Shown in pieces: positions 9,360 through 19,100 of a stretch of 64,000 nucleotides of DNA. The stretch covers positions 1-64,000 of the forward strand of contig CALLNU010000034.1 of NCBI GenBank assembly GCA_938005465.1, read 5' to 3'. The position numbers and the translations under genes are program-made. Origin of the DNA: an uncultured Collinsella sp. (GTDB taxonomy: Bacteria > Actinomycetota > Coriobacteriia > Coriobacteriales > Coriobacteriaceae). Position 1 is the stretch's first letter. Each line of letters begins with the position of its first letter. The notes under the pieces were generated by a model. The model did no database searches, was not told the DNA's origin, and was given only the letters and a program-made list of their open reading frames with translations.

Positions 9360-10228
9360 GATTCCGCTCCTCGCCCGCCTGTCGTCGCTCCTGCCTTGTA
9401 ATTGTCCACAATGTGCTCTATCGTGCCGTCTCGATCCATGTCGGACAGTGCGGTATCGAGGTTTTTGACGTACTCCCCCTCATAGCTATCATCAAACGCG
9501 ACGCCCAGGTCAACCGTCATAACGTTGTCGGCGAACACACGATAAACGCCAGGATACTGGGCAACGAGTCGATCAAGCGACTGAACGTCCGCCATCCAAC
9601 AGTCGACATACCCTTTGGCGAGGGCGGCCTTGCAGAGTTCGGCAGAACCATACGATTTGATTTGCACGTCCGGCGAGATTTCCAGATCCCCTGTGAGCAA
9701 TCGGCGTTCGCTCACCGAGCCCGCAATCACCGCAATGGTCTTGCTTCCATCGAGATGCGCCAAGGACGTGATGCCACTCGTTTTCTTGGCGGCGACCGAA
9801 ACCGTCAGGGTCAAATACGGCTCAGTCCAGTAATACTTATCCTCGCGATAACAGGGAGAATAGTCGCACCACAGGCAACCGATATCGCCGTTTTTGAGTA
9901 GGCGGTTGCGGTCATTCCAAGATATGTCGATAAATTGAGGCTTGATCCCCGCGCGTTTGCAGGCCTCGCGGGCGATGTCGATATCGATACCGGCGTAATC
10001 GCCCGTGGTATCGACATACACATAGGGGTCGTTATCCGTAACGCCGATTTTGAGTACCGGGAGGTCTTTGTCGGCTTCATTCGGGGAGGAAGAGCTGCTT
10101 CGAACGGCATACGTCAGGGCGCCCGCACAGACGGCAACAAGAAGTATGAGCGTAAGCGAGACGATGGCGGCTCGCTTGGTACGTCCGGGCACACGCCTCC
10201 CTTCATCGAAACAGCAGTCGGATTTCAT
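9356..10228 (-). CDS. membrane-anchored solute-binding protein, family 3-like
   Basis: About 290 residues with an N-terminal hydrophobic anchor (AAIVSLTLILLVAVCAGALTY) and a type-II periplasmic-binding fold: LKIGVTDNDPYVYVD, YAGIDIDIAREACKRAG, then SVSERRLL and the C-terminal lobe. No transporter genes are adjacent. The gene overlaps the diguanylate cyclase gene by 4 bp, so a sensory role is more likely than import. An in-frame ATG at 10282 lies inside the terminator of the upstream gene. I use the ATG at 10228; a GTG at about 10192 after AAGGGAGG is also possible. Confidence 0.8.
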   Translation of the reverse strand: MKSDCCFDEGRRVPGRTKRAAIVSLTLILLVAVCAGALTYAVRSSSSSPNEADKDLPVLKIGVTDNDPYVYVDTTGDYAGIDIDIAREACKRAGIKPQFIDISWNDRNRLLKNGDIGCLWCDYSPCYREDKYYWTEPYLTLTVSVAAKKTSGITSLAHLDGSKTIAVIAGSVSERRLLTGDLEISPDVQIKSYGSAELCKAALAKGYVDCWMADVQSLDRLVAQYPGVYRVFADNVMTVDLGVAFDDSYEGEYVKNLDTALSDMDRDGTIEHIVDNYKAGATTGGRGAES

Positions 10229-10254
10229 TTTAAACCCGGGGCTGATGCGGCAAT

Positions 10255-10286
10255 AAAAAAGCGCCTCACCCAAGACGGGCAAGGCG
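10255..10286 (-). terminator. rho-independent terminator upstream of the solute-binding gene
   Basis: Minus-strand stem GCGCCTTGCCC pairs with GGGTGAGGCGC around a short loop and is followed by TTTTTT. It probably once ended the purB transcript and now follows the surface-protein islet. Confidence 0.85.
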
Positions 10287-10330
10287 CCAATGGTCGAAAT
10301 GCAACCGCAAGCGGTCGAATTAGGTTAACC

Positions 10331-10390
10331 CTACTCGAAGCTCAGCTGCTCCAGGCGGTCGAAGACCGTATCGATGCGAGTGACGAGTGG
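10331..10390 (-). pseudogene. second copy of the purB 3' end
   Basis: In frame this reads LVTRIDTVFDRLEQLSFE then stop, against LTRIDTVFDRLEQLEF then stop at the end of intact purB (14042). Several differences are synonymous third-base changes, so the two copies come from diverged purB alleles, not a recent duplication. Together the copies flank the whole surface-protein gene as direct repeats. Confidence 0.9.
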
Positions 10391-10396
10391 GGTACC

Positions 10397-13300
10397 CTAA
10401 CGCTCGAGACGTTTGCGCATAAGCGCGAAGACAATCAGCGAAGCGCCGGCAACGGCCATAATAAAGGCGACAGCAAGGGCCTGGTCGCCCGTGTTGGCAA
10501 GCGCGCCCTTAGTAGCCTTAACAGACTTTTTGGTCACCTTAGTCGTCGTCTGCTGACTAGGCTGGGACGGCGTCACGGGCTGCGTAGGCTGAATCGGCTC
10601 ACCATTGGCCTCCTCGCCCGTCACCACGTACGTCGAGAAGTGGCTCGTGCGGAAGCAGAGGTAGTCGCCCTCGGTCCACGTATCCATAGCCTGAGTGGAA
10701 CCATCCTCGGCAACGTAGAGCACCTTGAGGTTGGTGAGCGCCTTCATGGCGGCAGTCATCTTGACACGGACGATGAAGGACATGCCTTCGTAGTCCTCGA
10801 TAACCTCGCCGTCCTTGAGAAGCTTGATATCGAGCTTATCGGCAACCTTGGTAGCCCCCTGCTCAAGGCCGGAAATCGTAGCATTGGCGGCATCGGTAAG
10901 ATCCGTCGGTTCCTCGACCACAAGAGAGATGCTGTTGTTCTGGGCAATGCCGGCAGCGACATTGTTCTCGGCGCTTACGCTAACGTCCGTTCCGTTGCTA
11001 CCCGCAACGCCTGCAATGGTCTTTGCCGCTACGATAACGGCGCAGGTCGCGGTTTTGTCGCCACAGGTGGCGGTAATCGTGGCGGTACCGGCCTTAAGCG
11101 GCGTCACGACGCCGTCTTTGACCGTGGCGATCGACGAGTCGCTGGAGGTCCAGCTCACCGTCGTATCGTCTGCATCGGCAGGACTCACCGTTGCGGAGAG
11201 CTTTGTGGAGGCATCACCGACGGTAAAGGACAGGCTCGTCTTGTTGAGCTCAACCTTTTGGGCGGGATTGGTCACGGTCACCGAAACGGTCTGGGAGAGC
11301 GACCCTGCAGTGATGACAAAAGAACCAGAACCGGTCTTGAGGGCGGTAACGGTGTAGGAGCCATCACCGTTGTCGACAACCTTAAACGCCTTCGAAGCGC
11401 CCGTGTCATCCAGAGCAAGATTGGTCTCGTCGACCTCACCCGCAAGGGTTCCAGCAAGAGAAACCTTCACGGTGCCCTCTTCGCCCTTCTTGAGGCCGAG
11501 GACGCTCTGGTCGACCGTAAGGTTCGTTGCGGGATTAGAGACGGTCACCGCGCAATCCTGAGAATAGGTGCCGTCTTCAGTCGAAACGGTGATGGTTGCG
11601 GCGCCCTTGGAGACAGCCGCCACCTTTCCGGTTTGATCGACTGTAGCGACACTTTCGTTGCTGGACTTCCAGACAATCGTCTGGTTAGCCTCCGCGGGAA
11701 CGACCGCCGCCTTAAGCTGCTCGGTTGCAGCGCCCACAAGCACGACCTTCTGCTTATCGAGCGTGATGCCCGTAGCAGGCTGAATAACCGTCACCTTGCA
11801 CGTGGCGCTATGCTCTCCGTCCTCAGTGGTGACGGTAATCGTAGCAACACCTGCCTTGACCGGGGTCACGACGCCGTCTGCAACCGTGGCGACCGTAGGA
11901 TCGCTCGACGACCAGGACAAGTTCTTGTTCGTTGCATTATCGGGCTCAACCGCTGCGGTCAACGTCGAGGGCTCACCGCCCACAGCAAGCTTAAGGTTTG
12001 AAGCGCTGAGCTTGACGCCCGACACCTTTACAACCGGAGTGGTTACCGTAATCGCATCCGTGGTTGCAGAGACCCCATCAACCGTTGCCGTGATCGTGGC
12101 ATCACCGTCACCGACAGCGGTAACAAGACCGTTAGCGTCGACGGTAAGGACGCTCTCGTTGGAAGAGGACCAAACAACTTGGCTGGCCTTGTCATCAGGG
12201 GAGACCTTTGCCTTCAGCTGCTGAGTCGTGCCTTTATCCATGGAGGTTGAGTAGCTGTCCGCAATGGAAACCGCAGTCTTTGCAGGCTCCTCGCCAGGCT
12301 TGACAACATGAACGGTCATCGTGTCGCAGAGACGACCACCCAAGTACATTGAAACCGTTGCATCGCCGTAACTATGAGGCACTAAATACCCCAAGTAACT
12401 GCCACCATTAAACATCGGTCCTTTTACCTCGAGGACATCCGGATTATCTGAAGTGAAAGAATACTTTGCGCCGGCATAGGAGTCCATCAATTCCTCAGCG
12501 CTTTTACTCAGCACGCCCTTTGGATATTCAAACCCCCTGTCACATTCCAGCCAAAGCCAATCTTTGGATATACTATCTGAACTGACCTCACAGGGAAATG
12601 TATAATCGCTCGACACAAACTTAGCCTTCGAAAGGCTCACTTCCGCAGGGTCGACAACCTCTATCTCAAAGGGATGGTCATTGCCAAGGCCATCACGAGC
12701 ATGAGCCTTAACGGTGCCAGGCTTTATTGCCTTAAACGAGTTTTCACCACCGATAAGCTCAACGACATCGTTGCTTTCCAGAGAATAGGTTACAGCGCCA
12801 AAGTCCGCACCCCAATGTGCGCGCTGGCATGCCTTCAGTACTTCATTTGGAGAAACGTTGAGAATGGCAGTCAAATAACAGCTGTCCCCAACCAGCATCT
12901 TTTGCTTTTTGTTCCCACGCTCATTGAATCCGGGCTCCTGATTCTCGGTTACAACATCACATAGCTTCTTCGTCTCAACTTCACCGTTGCAATAGTCGAC
13001 AAGAACCTTGGCCTCTTTAGCATCTTTCGACAACGCCTCGAGTTGCAAAGAAGCGCTTAGCTCGGAAGTTCCATATGATGAATAATTCGAATTCACCCTT
13101 GCCTGGACTTTGGAATCCTTTGAGGGGTCTTCCTTAATAACAAAATATGTGGCCGCACGGCTCTCGTCCACGGGACGAACGTCAACTCTCCCCTCTAGTA
13201 ATGCATAATGCGTGTTCCCGCATTTTTGCGGACAATCATCCGTGTAACCCAGCGTTGCGGTGTTTGTTGTCGCACCAGATTGGTCGTAAGAAACGAAACT

Positions 13301-13747
13301 GACCTTAATTGGATTGACTTTAGCCACACTTTTAATCTTAAGAGAACCGTTTAAACTCTCGTCGGTCTTGCTCTTCAGGGTTATAGTCGTTGTGCCAACT
13401 TTGGTGGGGCTAATTGTCAATACCCAACTATGTGACTCATAACTTACCTTAGCGATATCCTCGTCAGACGATGTGATATCGATATCGCTAGGGTCAATGT
13501 GCGCCCATTCGTGATTTATGATAAAAAAGGAAAGCCTTCCTTTCACCGTCTGTCCAACAGCGACATCAAATTCTGACCACACATCGCCTGTAGACGAATC
13601 GTATGGGAGAAACGATGCACCCATGGAACCGTCCTGCGACTCCAGCATGACAGCATCCGCATGCGGAGCGGCCACCGTCAGCCCAAACGTTGCCGCCGTT
13701 AAAGCAACACAGATGCCTGTGGCTATCCTCCAAAACCCTTTTCTCAT
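10397..13747 (-). CDS. large Ig-like (Big_2) cell-wall surface protein
   Basis: About 1116 residues. The signal peptide (MRKGFWRIATGICVALTAAT...) probably ends after APHADA. The N-terminal half has divergent beta-rich modules and several cysteines. The second half carries at least four bacterial Ig-like group 2 repeats, each with a WSSSN/D...VATV..G.VT..GAATIT core. A Thr/Pro/Gln linker follows, then a sorting signal with LANTG in place of LPxTG, a hydrophobic helix and a KRLER tail. An upstream GTG at 13792 is less likely because the predicted promoter leaves almost no leader for it. It is the only gene of the purB-end islet; an adhesion role is inferred. Confidence 0.88.
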   Translation of the reverse strand: MRKGFWRIATGICVALTAATFGLTVAAPHADAVMLESQDGSMGASFLPYDSSTGDVWSEFDVAVGQTVKGRLSFFIINHEWAHIDPSDIDITSSDEDIAKVSYESHSWVLTISPTKVGTTTITLKSKTDESLNGSLKIKSVAKVNPIKVSFVSYDQSGATTNTATLGYTDDCPQKCGNTHYALLEGRVDVRPVDESRAATYFVIKEDPSKDSKVQARVNSNYSSYGTSELSASLQLEALSKDAKEAKVLVDYCNGEVETKKLCDVVTENQEPGFNERGNKKQKMLVGDSCYLTAILNVSPNEVLKACQRAHWGADFGAVTYSLESNDVVELIGGENSFKAIKPGTVKAHARDGLGNDHPFEIEVVDPAEVSLSKAKFVSSDYTFPCEVSSDSISKDWLWLECDRGFEYPKGVLSKSAEELMDSYAGAKYSFTSDNPDVLEVKGPMFNGGSYLGYLVPHSYGDATVSMYLGGRLCDTMTVHVVKPGEEPAKTAVSIADSYSTSMDKGTTQQLKAKVSPDDKASQVVWSSSNESVLTVDANGLVTAVGDGDATITATVDGVSATTDAITVTTPVVKVSGVKLSASNLKLAVGGEPSTLTAAVEPDNATNKNLSWSSSDPTVATVADGVVTPVKAGVATITVTTEDGEHSATCKVTVIQPATGITLDKQKVVLVGAATEQLKAAVVPAEANQTIVWKSSNESVATVDQTGKVAAVSKGAATITVSTEDGTYSQDCAVTVSNPATNLTVDQSVLGLKKGEEGTVKVSLAGTLAGEVDETNLALDDTGASKAFKVVDNGDGSYTVTALKTGSGSFVITAGSLSQTVSVTVTNPAQKVELNKTSLSFTVGDASTKLSATVSPADADDTTVSWTSSDSSIATVKDGVVTPLKAGTATITATCGDKTATCAVIVAAKTIAGVAGSNGTDVSVSAENNVAAGIAQNNSISLVVEEPTDLTDAANATISGLEQGATKVADKLDIKLLKDGEVIEDYEGMSFIVRVKMTAAMKALTNLKVLYVAEDGSTQAMDTWTEGDYLCFRTSHFSTYVVTGEEANGEPIQPTQPVTPSQPSQQTTTKVTKKSVKATKGALANTGDQALAVAFIMAVAGASLIVFALMRKRLER

Positions 13748-13809
13748 TCCCCTAAGTCCAATCTCTCGTGAAAAAACGCAGCATTCTCCCACACCTTAAA
13801 ATTGGCTTA

Positions 13810-13840
13810 AGGATACCCCCCCCCCGACAGTTACCGGCAA
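13810..13840 (-). promoter_or_regulatory. predicted promoter with poly-G spacer, surface protein
   Basis: On the minus strand TTGCCG (13835-13840) and TATCCT (13810-13815) are 19 bases apart. Ten of the spacer bases are an uninterrupted G run (13816-13825 on the plus strand as C). Length change of such a run would change box spacing and promoter strength. The boxes match consensus at 4 of 6 positions each. Confidence 0.55.
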
Positions 13841-13929
13841 GGTAATGTTTGTCAGATGTCTCAAATTATCGGCAAGCAGCACAGTTGACGCGCATATATC
13901 GCTGACGTCCAGCTTTCTAGGTGCGCTCA

Positions 13930-13974
13930 TGCACAAGCCCCGCTGGCAGAGCGAGCTGCGAGCGGGGCTTGTGT
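13930..13974. terminator. hairpin downstream of purB
   Basis: A 12-bp perfect stem (ACAAGCCCCGCT/AGCGGGGCTTGT) with a ~20-base inner part, about 70 bases after the purB stop. There is no clear T run on either strand; it may still end purB transcription or protect the mRNA end. Confidence 0.5.
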
Positions 13975-14041
13975 TGGAAAGTCGCACTCGAACGAGGGCC
14001 GCGGAGAATTGATCGATTTGACTACCTCCCCGATCGGTCAA

Positions 14042-15385
14042 TTAGAACTCGAGCTGCTCCAGGCGATCGAAGACCGTGTCGATGCGGGTGAGGAAGTCCC
14101 ACGGATCGAAGATCTCGTCGAGCTTCTCCTGGCTGACGGTGCAGCGCGGATCGGCCTCGAGGCGCTCCTTAAAGGTAGGACCGGAGACGCAATCCTGCAC
14201 CTCGTGCCACGTGGCCATGGCGTTTTCCTGCACGATCGCATAGGCGTCCTCGCGGGTGATGCCCGTATCGACGAGGGCCAGCAGGACCTTGGAGGAGAAG
14301 ATGAGGCCGCGGGTCTTGTTGAGGTTGGCCATCATGCGAGCAGGATACAGCTGCAGGCCGTCGATAACGCGGATGAGGCACTGGAACATGTGGTCGAGCG
14401 CGATGAAGCTATCGGCCTGGGCGACGCGCTCGGCGGAAGAGTGCGAAATGTCGCGCTCGTGCCACAGGGCAACGTTGTCAAAGGCGACCTGAGCGTTGGA
14501 CTTCACGACGCGCGACAGGCCGCAGACCTTCTCCATGGTGATGGGGTTGCGCTTGTGCGGCATGGCGGAGCTGCCCTTTTGGCCCTTGCGGAAGGGCTCC
14601 TCGGCCTCGAGCGTATCGGTCTTCTGCAGGTTGCGGACCTCGGTCGCGATGCGCTCGCAGGTGGCCGCCGTGGTGGCAAGCACGCCGGCAAGGTAGGCGT
14701 GGTGATCGCGGCTGATGACCTGCGTGGACAGCGGATCGTGGACCAGGCCCAGGTGCTCGCAGACGTACTCCTCGACGAACGGCTCGATGGAGCTGTAGGT
14801 GCCGACGGCGCCCGAGATGGCACCGAAGGCAACGTTCTTGCGAGCGTCCTCAAGACGATCGAGATCGCGCTTGAGCTCCCATGCCCAAGAGCCAAACTTC
14901 ATACCGAAGGTCATCGGCTCGGCATGGATGCCATGGGTGCGGCCGGCGCAGAGCGTATTGCGCTCCTCGAAGGCGCGACGCTTGCAGATCTCGCCGAGTT
15001 TCTTGACGTCCTCGATGATTAGGTCGCAGGCCTGCGTGAGCTGGTAGCACAAAGCCGTATCGCCCAGGTCGGAGCTGGTCATGCCATAGTGAACCCAACG
15101 GCTGGGCTTGGGGTCGCCCTCGGGAACATCGGCGTCGATGTACTCCTTCATATTGGTCAGGAAGGCGATGACATCGTGGCGCGTGACCTCCTCGATCTCG
15201 TCAACCTTCGCCTTCTCAAAGTTGGCGTGGTCGCGAATCCACTGGGCCTCTTCTTTGGAAATACCGATCTTGCCGAGCTCCGCCTGCGCCTCGCAGGCCA
15301 GGACCTCAATCTCCTGCCAAATGGCGTACTTGTTCTCGAGGGAGAAGATGTGTCCCATCTCCGGGCGGGTATAGCGATCGATCAT
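14042..15385 (-). CDS. purB: adenylosuccinate lyase
   Basis: Cleaves SAICAR to AICAR and adenylosuccinate to AMP, two steps of purine synthesis. 447 residues. It begins MIDRYTRPEMG and contains the fumarase/aspartase superfamily signature GSSAMPHKRNP and THGIHAEPMTFG with the catalytic His region. The ATG at 15385 has AAGGAG seven bases upstream; the in-frame ATG at 15427 has none. Its last ~50 bases occur a second time at 10331-10390, so this 3' end may have been supplied by an integrated segment. Confidence 0.96.
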   Translation of the reverse strand: MIDRYTRPEMGHIFSLENKYAIWQEIEVLACEAQAELGKIGISKEEAQWIRDHANFEKAKVDEIEEVTRHDVIAFLTNMKEYIDADVPEGDPKPSRWVHYGMTSSDLGDTALCYQLTQACDLIIEDVKKLGEICKRRAFEERNTLCAGRTHGIHAEPMTFGMKFGSWAWELKRDLDRLEDARKNVAFGAISGAVGTYSSIEPFVEEYVCEHLGLVHDPLSTQVISRDHHAYLAGVLATTAATCERIATEVRNLQKTDTLEAEEPFRKGQKGSSAMPHKRNPITMEKVCGLSRVVKSNAQVAFDNVALWHERDISHSSAERVAQADSFIALDHMFQCLIRVIDGLQLYPARMMANLNKTRGLIFSSKVLLALVDTGITREDAYAIVQENAMATWHEVQDCVSGPTFKERLEADPRCTVSQEKLDEIFDPWDFLTRIDTVFDRLEQLEF

Positions 15386-15500
15386 AGCGGCTCCTTTTTG
15401 GTTATTGGCACGTTGGTCGTAACTCAACCATTGTACCGTGCGCGGGCGAAAGTATGGGCAGTAGGCATTAACCTAACATTTTGCCGCAAGAGCGGCCATG

Positions 15501-15539
15501 GGGACGTCTGCGCATTTGCTTCGCAAATACGCACCGGCT
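15501..15539. repeat. 39-bp direct repeat, copy 1 (truncated hairpin element)
   Basis: Starts GGGACGTCTGCG and contains ATTTGCTTCGCAAAT. It matches 15631-15669 at 38 of 39 positions. Here the 10-bp hairpin carries one mismatch, and the following sequence diverges from the full element, so this looks like a decayed or truncated copy. Confidence 0.85.
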
Positions 15540-15616
15540 GCGGTCGGCATGCCCCGGTCCGGGGAAGCGGCGGTAACGTCGGTTGAATCCGCTTTTCCCA
15601 AAATCCACCCTGGTCG

Positions 15617-15754
15617 ATGGAGCGGGCAACGGGACGTCTGCGTATTTGCTTCGCAAATACGCACCGGCTTCAGGCGCCTGTCGGCGCCTTCGCCTGCTCG
15701 CTACAAACGCTTCGCGTTTGCTTTACGCTCGCACCCTGTCGGGTTCGAGTCCCG
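15617..15754. repeat. tRNA-linked hairpin array, copy A
   Basis: The left edge (15617-15634) equals the last 18 bases of tRNA-Gly (15810-15827), including the CCA end. Then come a 10-bp hairpin (GCGTATTTGC/GCAAATACGC), a CAGGCG/CGCCTG hairpin, an AAACGC/GCGTTT hairpin, and a T-arm-like GGGTTCGAGTCCC in the opposite orientation. The same order of parts occurs at 54184-54322 with different stem sequences that still pair. No open reading frame is supported. Confidence 0.75.
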
Positions 15755-15765
15755 GCGCTTTATTG

Positions 15766-15798
15766 AAAAAAGCACGGCACCGTAATGGTGCCGTGCTT
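15766..15798 (-). terminator. rho-independent terminator of tRNA-Gly
   Basis: A 12-bp perfect stem (AAGCACGGCACC/GGTGCCGTGCTT) and a T run on the minus strand, 12 bases after the tRNA-Gly CCA end. Confidence 0.9.
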
Positions 15799-15809
15799 GT
15801 GCTTCTAGC

Positions 15810-15884
15810 TGGAGCGGGCAACGGGACTCGAACCCGCGAGTGTCAGCTTGGGAAGCTGATGCCTTACCACTTGGCGATGCCCGC
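15810..15884 (-). tRNA. tRNA-Gly (CCC)
   Basis: The minus strand gives acceptor GCGGGCA pairing with TGCCCGC, anticodon loop TTCCCAA (anticodon CCC), T-arm CGGGTTCGAGTCCCG and an encoded CCA. It has its own promoter and terminator. An 18-bp copy of its 3' end lies downstream at 15617-15634. Confidence 0.96.
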
Positions 15885-15897
15885 ATATGTGGGGGAT

Positions 15898-15927
15898 AGT
15901 ATAACGCGGTTGTCTTGTTCGATACAA
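15898..15927 (-). promoter_or_regulatory. promoter of tRNA-Gly
   Basis: TTGTAT (15922-15927) and TATACT (15898-15903) with an 18-base spacer on the minus strand, 14 bases before the tRNA 5' end. Confidence 0.7.
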
Positions 15928-16181
15928 GGGTGGCGATGCTTGTTTTAGCTGTGGAGATTCGTTTGAAAATCGCGTCAATTGTGGAGACGAGGACCTTTGA
16001 CTTTCTGTTCTCCCTATCTTCTACCTGCACTTTTGCTTGATTGTTGTATTTGAGCTCAATTTGTCAGGAATTGGGCAAGCTTTTGGTCAGGCTCCGGTAC
16101 TTACCCGCATGAACCTCTGGGGTAGCCTCATCCTACGCGTCGCGGCCTCCCCGTGCGGCGCACGAGGGATAAGGAGCAGCC
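15928..16181. other. upstream region of the adhesin gene
   Basis: About 250 bases between divergent tRNA-Gly and the adhesin gene. I see no gene. AAGGAG lies six bases before the adhesin ATG. A partly self-complementary stretch occurs around 16075-16135, but I do not recognise a known riboswitch. Confidence 0.4.
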
Positions 16182-19100
16182 ATGTCCAACGCACCCACGC
16201 ACTCTGTCCACAGCGCAATCGCAACAGGTCCGCTGCTCCTGCTCCTCTTCCTGCTTTTCGGCTGCCTGGCACCGGGAGCCGCATTTGCCGTCGATGGCTA
16301 CGACCAGCTCGGCTTCCGCACTATTAGCGATGATTGTGGGCCCTTCCTCATCGGCAAGTATGAAGCTCAAGACGCCTCGATTGCCTACTGCATGAACCAG
16401 GAGCGCCCCGGCCCCACCAAGCCGGGCGGCCCATGGCTCAACTTTGATCAAGGCTGGGTGTGGCTCGACGACGAGTTCGCGGCAATCGTTTGTCACGGAT
16501 ATCCTACCGCCACGTCGTTTGGCGGTTACCATCTTTCACCCGATCGTGCCCGCGCCGCAACCCAGCTTGCCGTATGGATGCTCAACGGCACTACCCATGT
16601 CGACGGTACCTACTCTTACACGACCGCTCAGGGCAAAACCAAGAGTGGGCACTTTACCACTGACAATGAAGTCGTGGCGGCGGCGCGGTGGCTCCACGAC
16701 AGCGCAAAATCAGGAAGCATCAAAGCCGCTCCGCACCGCGCGCGGCGCTATCTAGGAGCCGTATCGGGCGGCAGCAAACGTCAGGACATGCTCTATGTAC
16801 TGCCGGCGGTCTCTGTTTCCTTCCAAAAGCAGTCTGCAAACGCTGCCATTACCAGCGGAAACAATACTTATCAGTTTGCCGGGGCAACATTCGATGTTTT
16901 TGAGAGCGCCAGCGACGCACGTGTTGGCACCATCCAGATGGACAGCAACGGTCGGGCGCAAGCAACACTTCTGCCCAACACAGCATACTACCTAGTTGAA
17001 ACGAAGGCGCCGGCCGGCTATGTCCCCCGCCACGATCGCATCGCCTTTACCACGGGGAATGACGGCGGGCGGGTCGCCATTGATGAACAGCCCGGCACCA
17101 TCAACCTGCGTATCGTAAAACTCGATACCGCGACGAATGCCGGCCCCCAGGTAGGTTCTTCACTCGCAGGAGCAGAGTTCACGTGTGTGTCGCAATCAAC
17201 CCCTGGATGGGCGCAAATCCTCACGACCGACGAAAGCGGTCAGGCCACCCTCGCCGATGTCCCCTTAGGAACCTTTACCATCTACGAATCAAAAGCCCCC
17301 GAGGGCTACCTGCCATCCAACGACAGCTGGACCTATACCGTTGGAGCCGACCAGCTCGGCGATTCAGGCGTGGTCGAGATCGAATCTCGCATTTCCGATA
17401 TCCCCATTGCGTTTGACCTTGAGATTTCCAAATTCAAGGATTACGGCAATAGCGACCAATCCGGCCTGGAGCAGCCGGCGGAAGGTGTTGTCTTTGAGGT
17501 TGTCAGCAACAGCTCTCAGCAGGTTGTTGGCACACTGACCACAAACATCTATGGCTTTGCCTCCACCAAAGATCAGCCCGAAGCATGGTTCGGCACAGGC
17601 AAGCGACCCGCCGGCGTCCACGGAGCCGTCCCATACGACCGTGCCGGCTACACGATTCGCGAGGTTCCGGAAACCGTCCCCGAGGGTTTTAAACGTGCAG
17701 GGGAATGGACCGTCGGGGCCAATCAGATTTCCAACGGCGCCGAGCTTCAATATATCGTGGACAACCACGCTCTGTCGACGCATCTCCAGATTGTAAAACG
17801 CGATGCCCAAACAGGCGGTTCTGTTCCACTAGCCGGATTCACCTTCCAACTCCTCGACAGCAATCATGAACCTGTCTCACAAACTTGCTGGTATCCAGCA
17901 CATAACGTAATGGACACCTTTACGACTGACGCGACCGGGACCGTCACACTGCCCGAATCGCTCGTGCCGGGCACCTATTATGTACGCGAAACCTCGGCCA
18001 AAGAGCCCTATCTTGTCGGCGAGGAGATCGAGGTAAACATACCCGCCGACATGAACCTAACGCCCGTTGCAATCGCCTTGTATTATGACCACGCCGCGAC
18101 CGGAAACATCAGGATCGTTAAAACCGATGCCGTAGACGGCAGCAGCCTCGCGGGCGCCGTCTTTGAGATCCGTGCCTCGGGTGATATCGTGCGCCCCGAC
18201 GGTAGCATTGCCGCGCTCGACGGTGAGACTGTCGCTACCGTCACGACGGATGAAACTGGAGAAGCACGCGCGGACGACCTCCCGCTGGGATCTGGCACCG
18301 CACGCTACGAGGTTGTCGAGACTCAAGCTCCGGCAGGCTTCTTACTCGATCGGACATCCCATATTGTCGACCTTACTTATGCCGACCAGAAAACACCCGT
18401 TGTAGAAGCACGGCTTAACGTATCCGACGATTACACCAAGGTTGATATCTCCAAGGTCGATGCAAGCGGTGAGCAGGAAGTGGAAGGCGCACAGCTCACC
18501 TTATATGGTCCCGATAAAACCGAAATAGACTCCTGGACCTCATCCGACAAGCCGCACCGCGTCGAACATCTTGCACCTGGCACCTACTCGTTGCGCGAAA
18601 TGATGTCTCCGCGGACCTATGACCTTGCCGAGGAGATAACGTTTGAAATAAAAGATACGGGAGAAGTCCAATCCGTCGCGATGAAGGATGCGCCCATCGA
18701 GATCAAGGGGCAGGTCGACAAGCGTCAGGAACTTGTCCAACCTATCGAAAAGGGCCTGTTGGCTAACGGCGATGGTAAAAACCGCGCTACGACGCAAACT
18801 AATAGTGATGGGCTTTTCTCCTATACCATCGATGCTCGAAACGATTCCGCTACTTGGGTTGATGAGTTTACGATTACCGATGATCTTGAGTGCGCCAAAG
18901 ACGGCACGGCGAGATTCATCTCAATCGAAACCCCCGTCGCCATCGGCGACCTCAACGGTCTGTGCAACGTGTGGTATCGCACGACGCCGTTGGACTCGAC
19001 AGACGTCGATGAACCGGCGAACGCGACACTTGACGATGGGCACGAAAATCCTTGGCTTGAGTCCGACGAAGTAAAAGAGAGCCTTGGTGAGGATTGTCGC

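Noticed and set aside
9935..12001. 688-codon open frame on the plus strand
   Set aside because: It lies antisense to the solute-binding and Ig-like genes, has Gly/Arg/Asn-rich artefact composition and no ribosome site; it is a shadow of codon bias on the other strand.
15501..15669. possible CRISPR-like repeats
   Set aside because: Only two copies 130 bp apart, with palindromic content and no cas genes; they fit the tRNA-linked hairpin element better.
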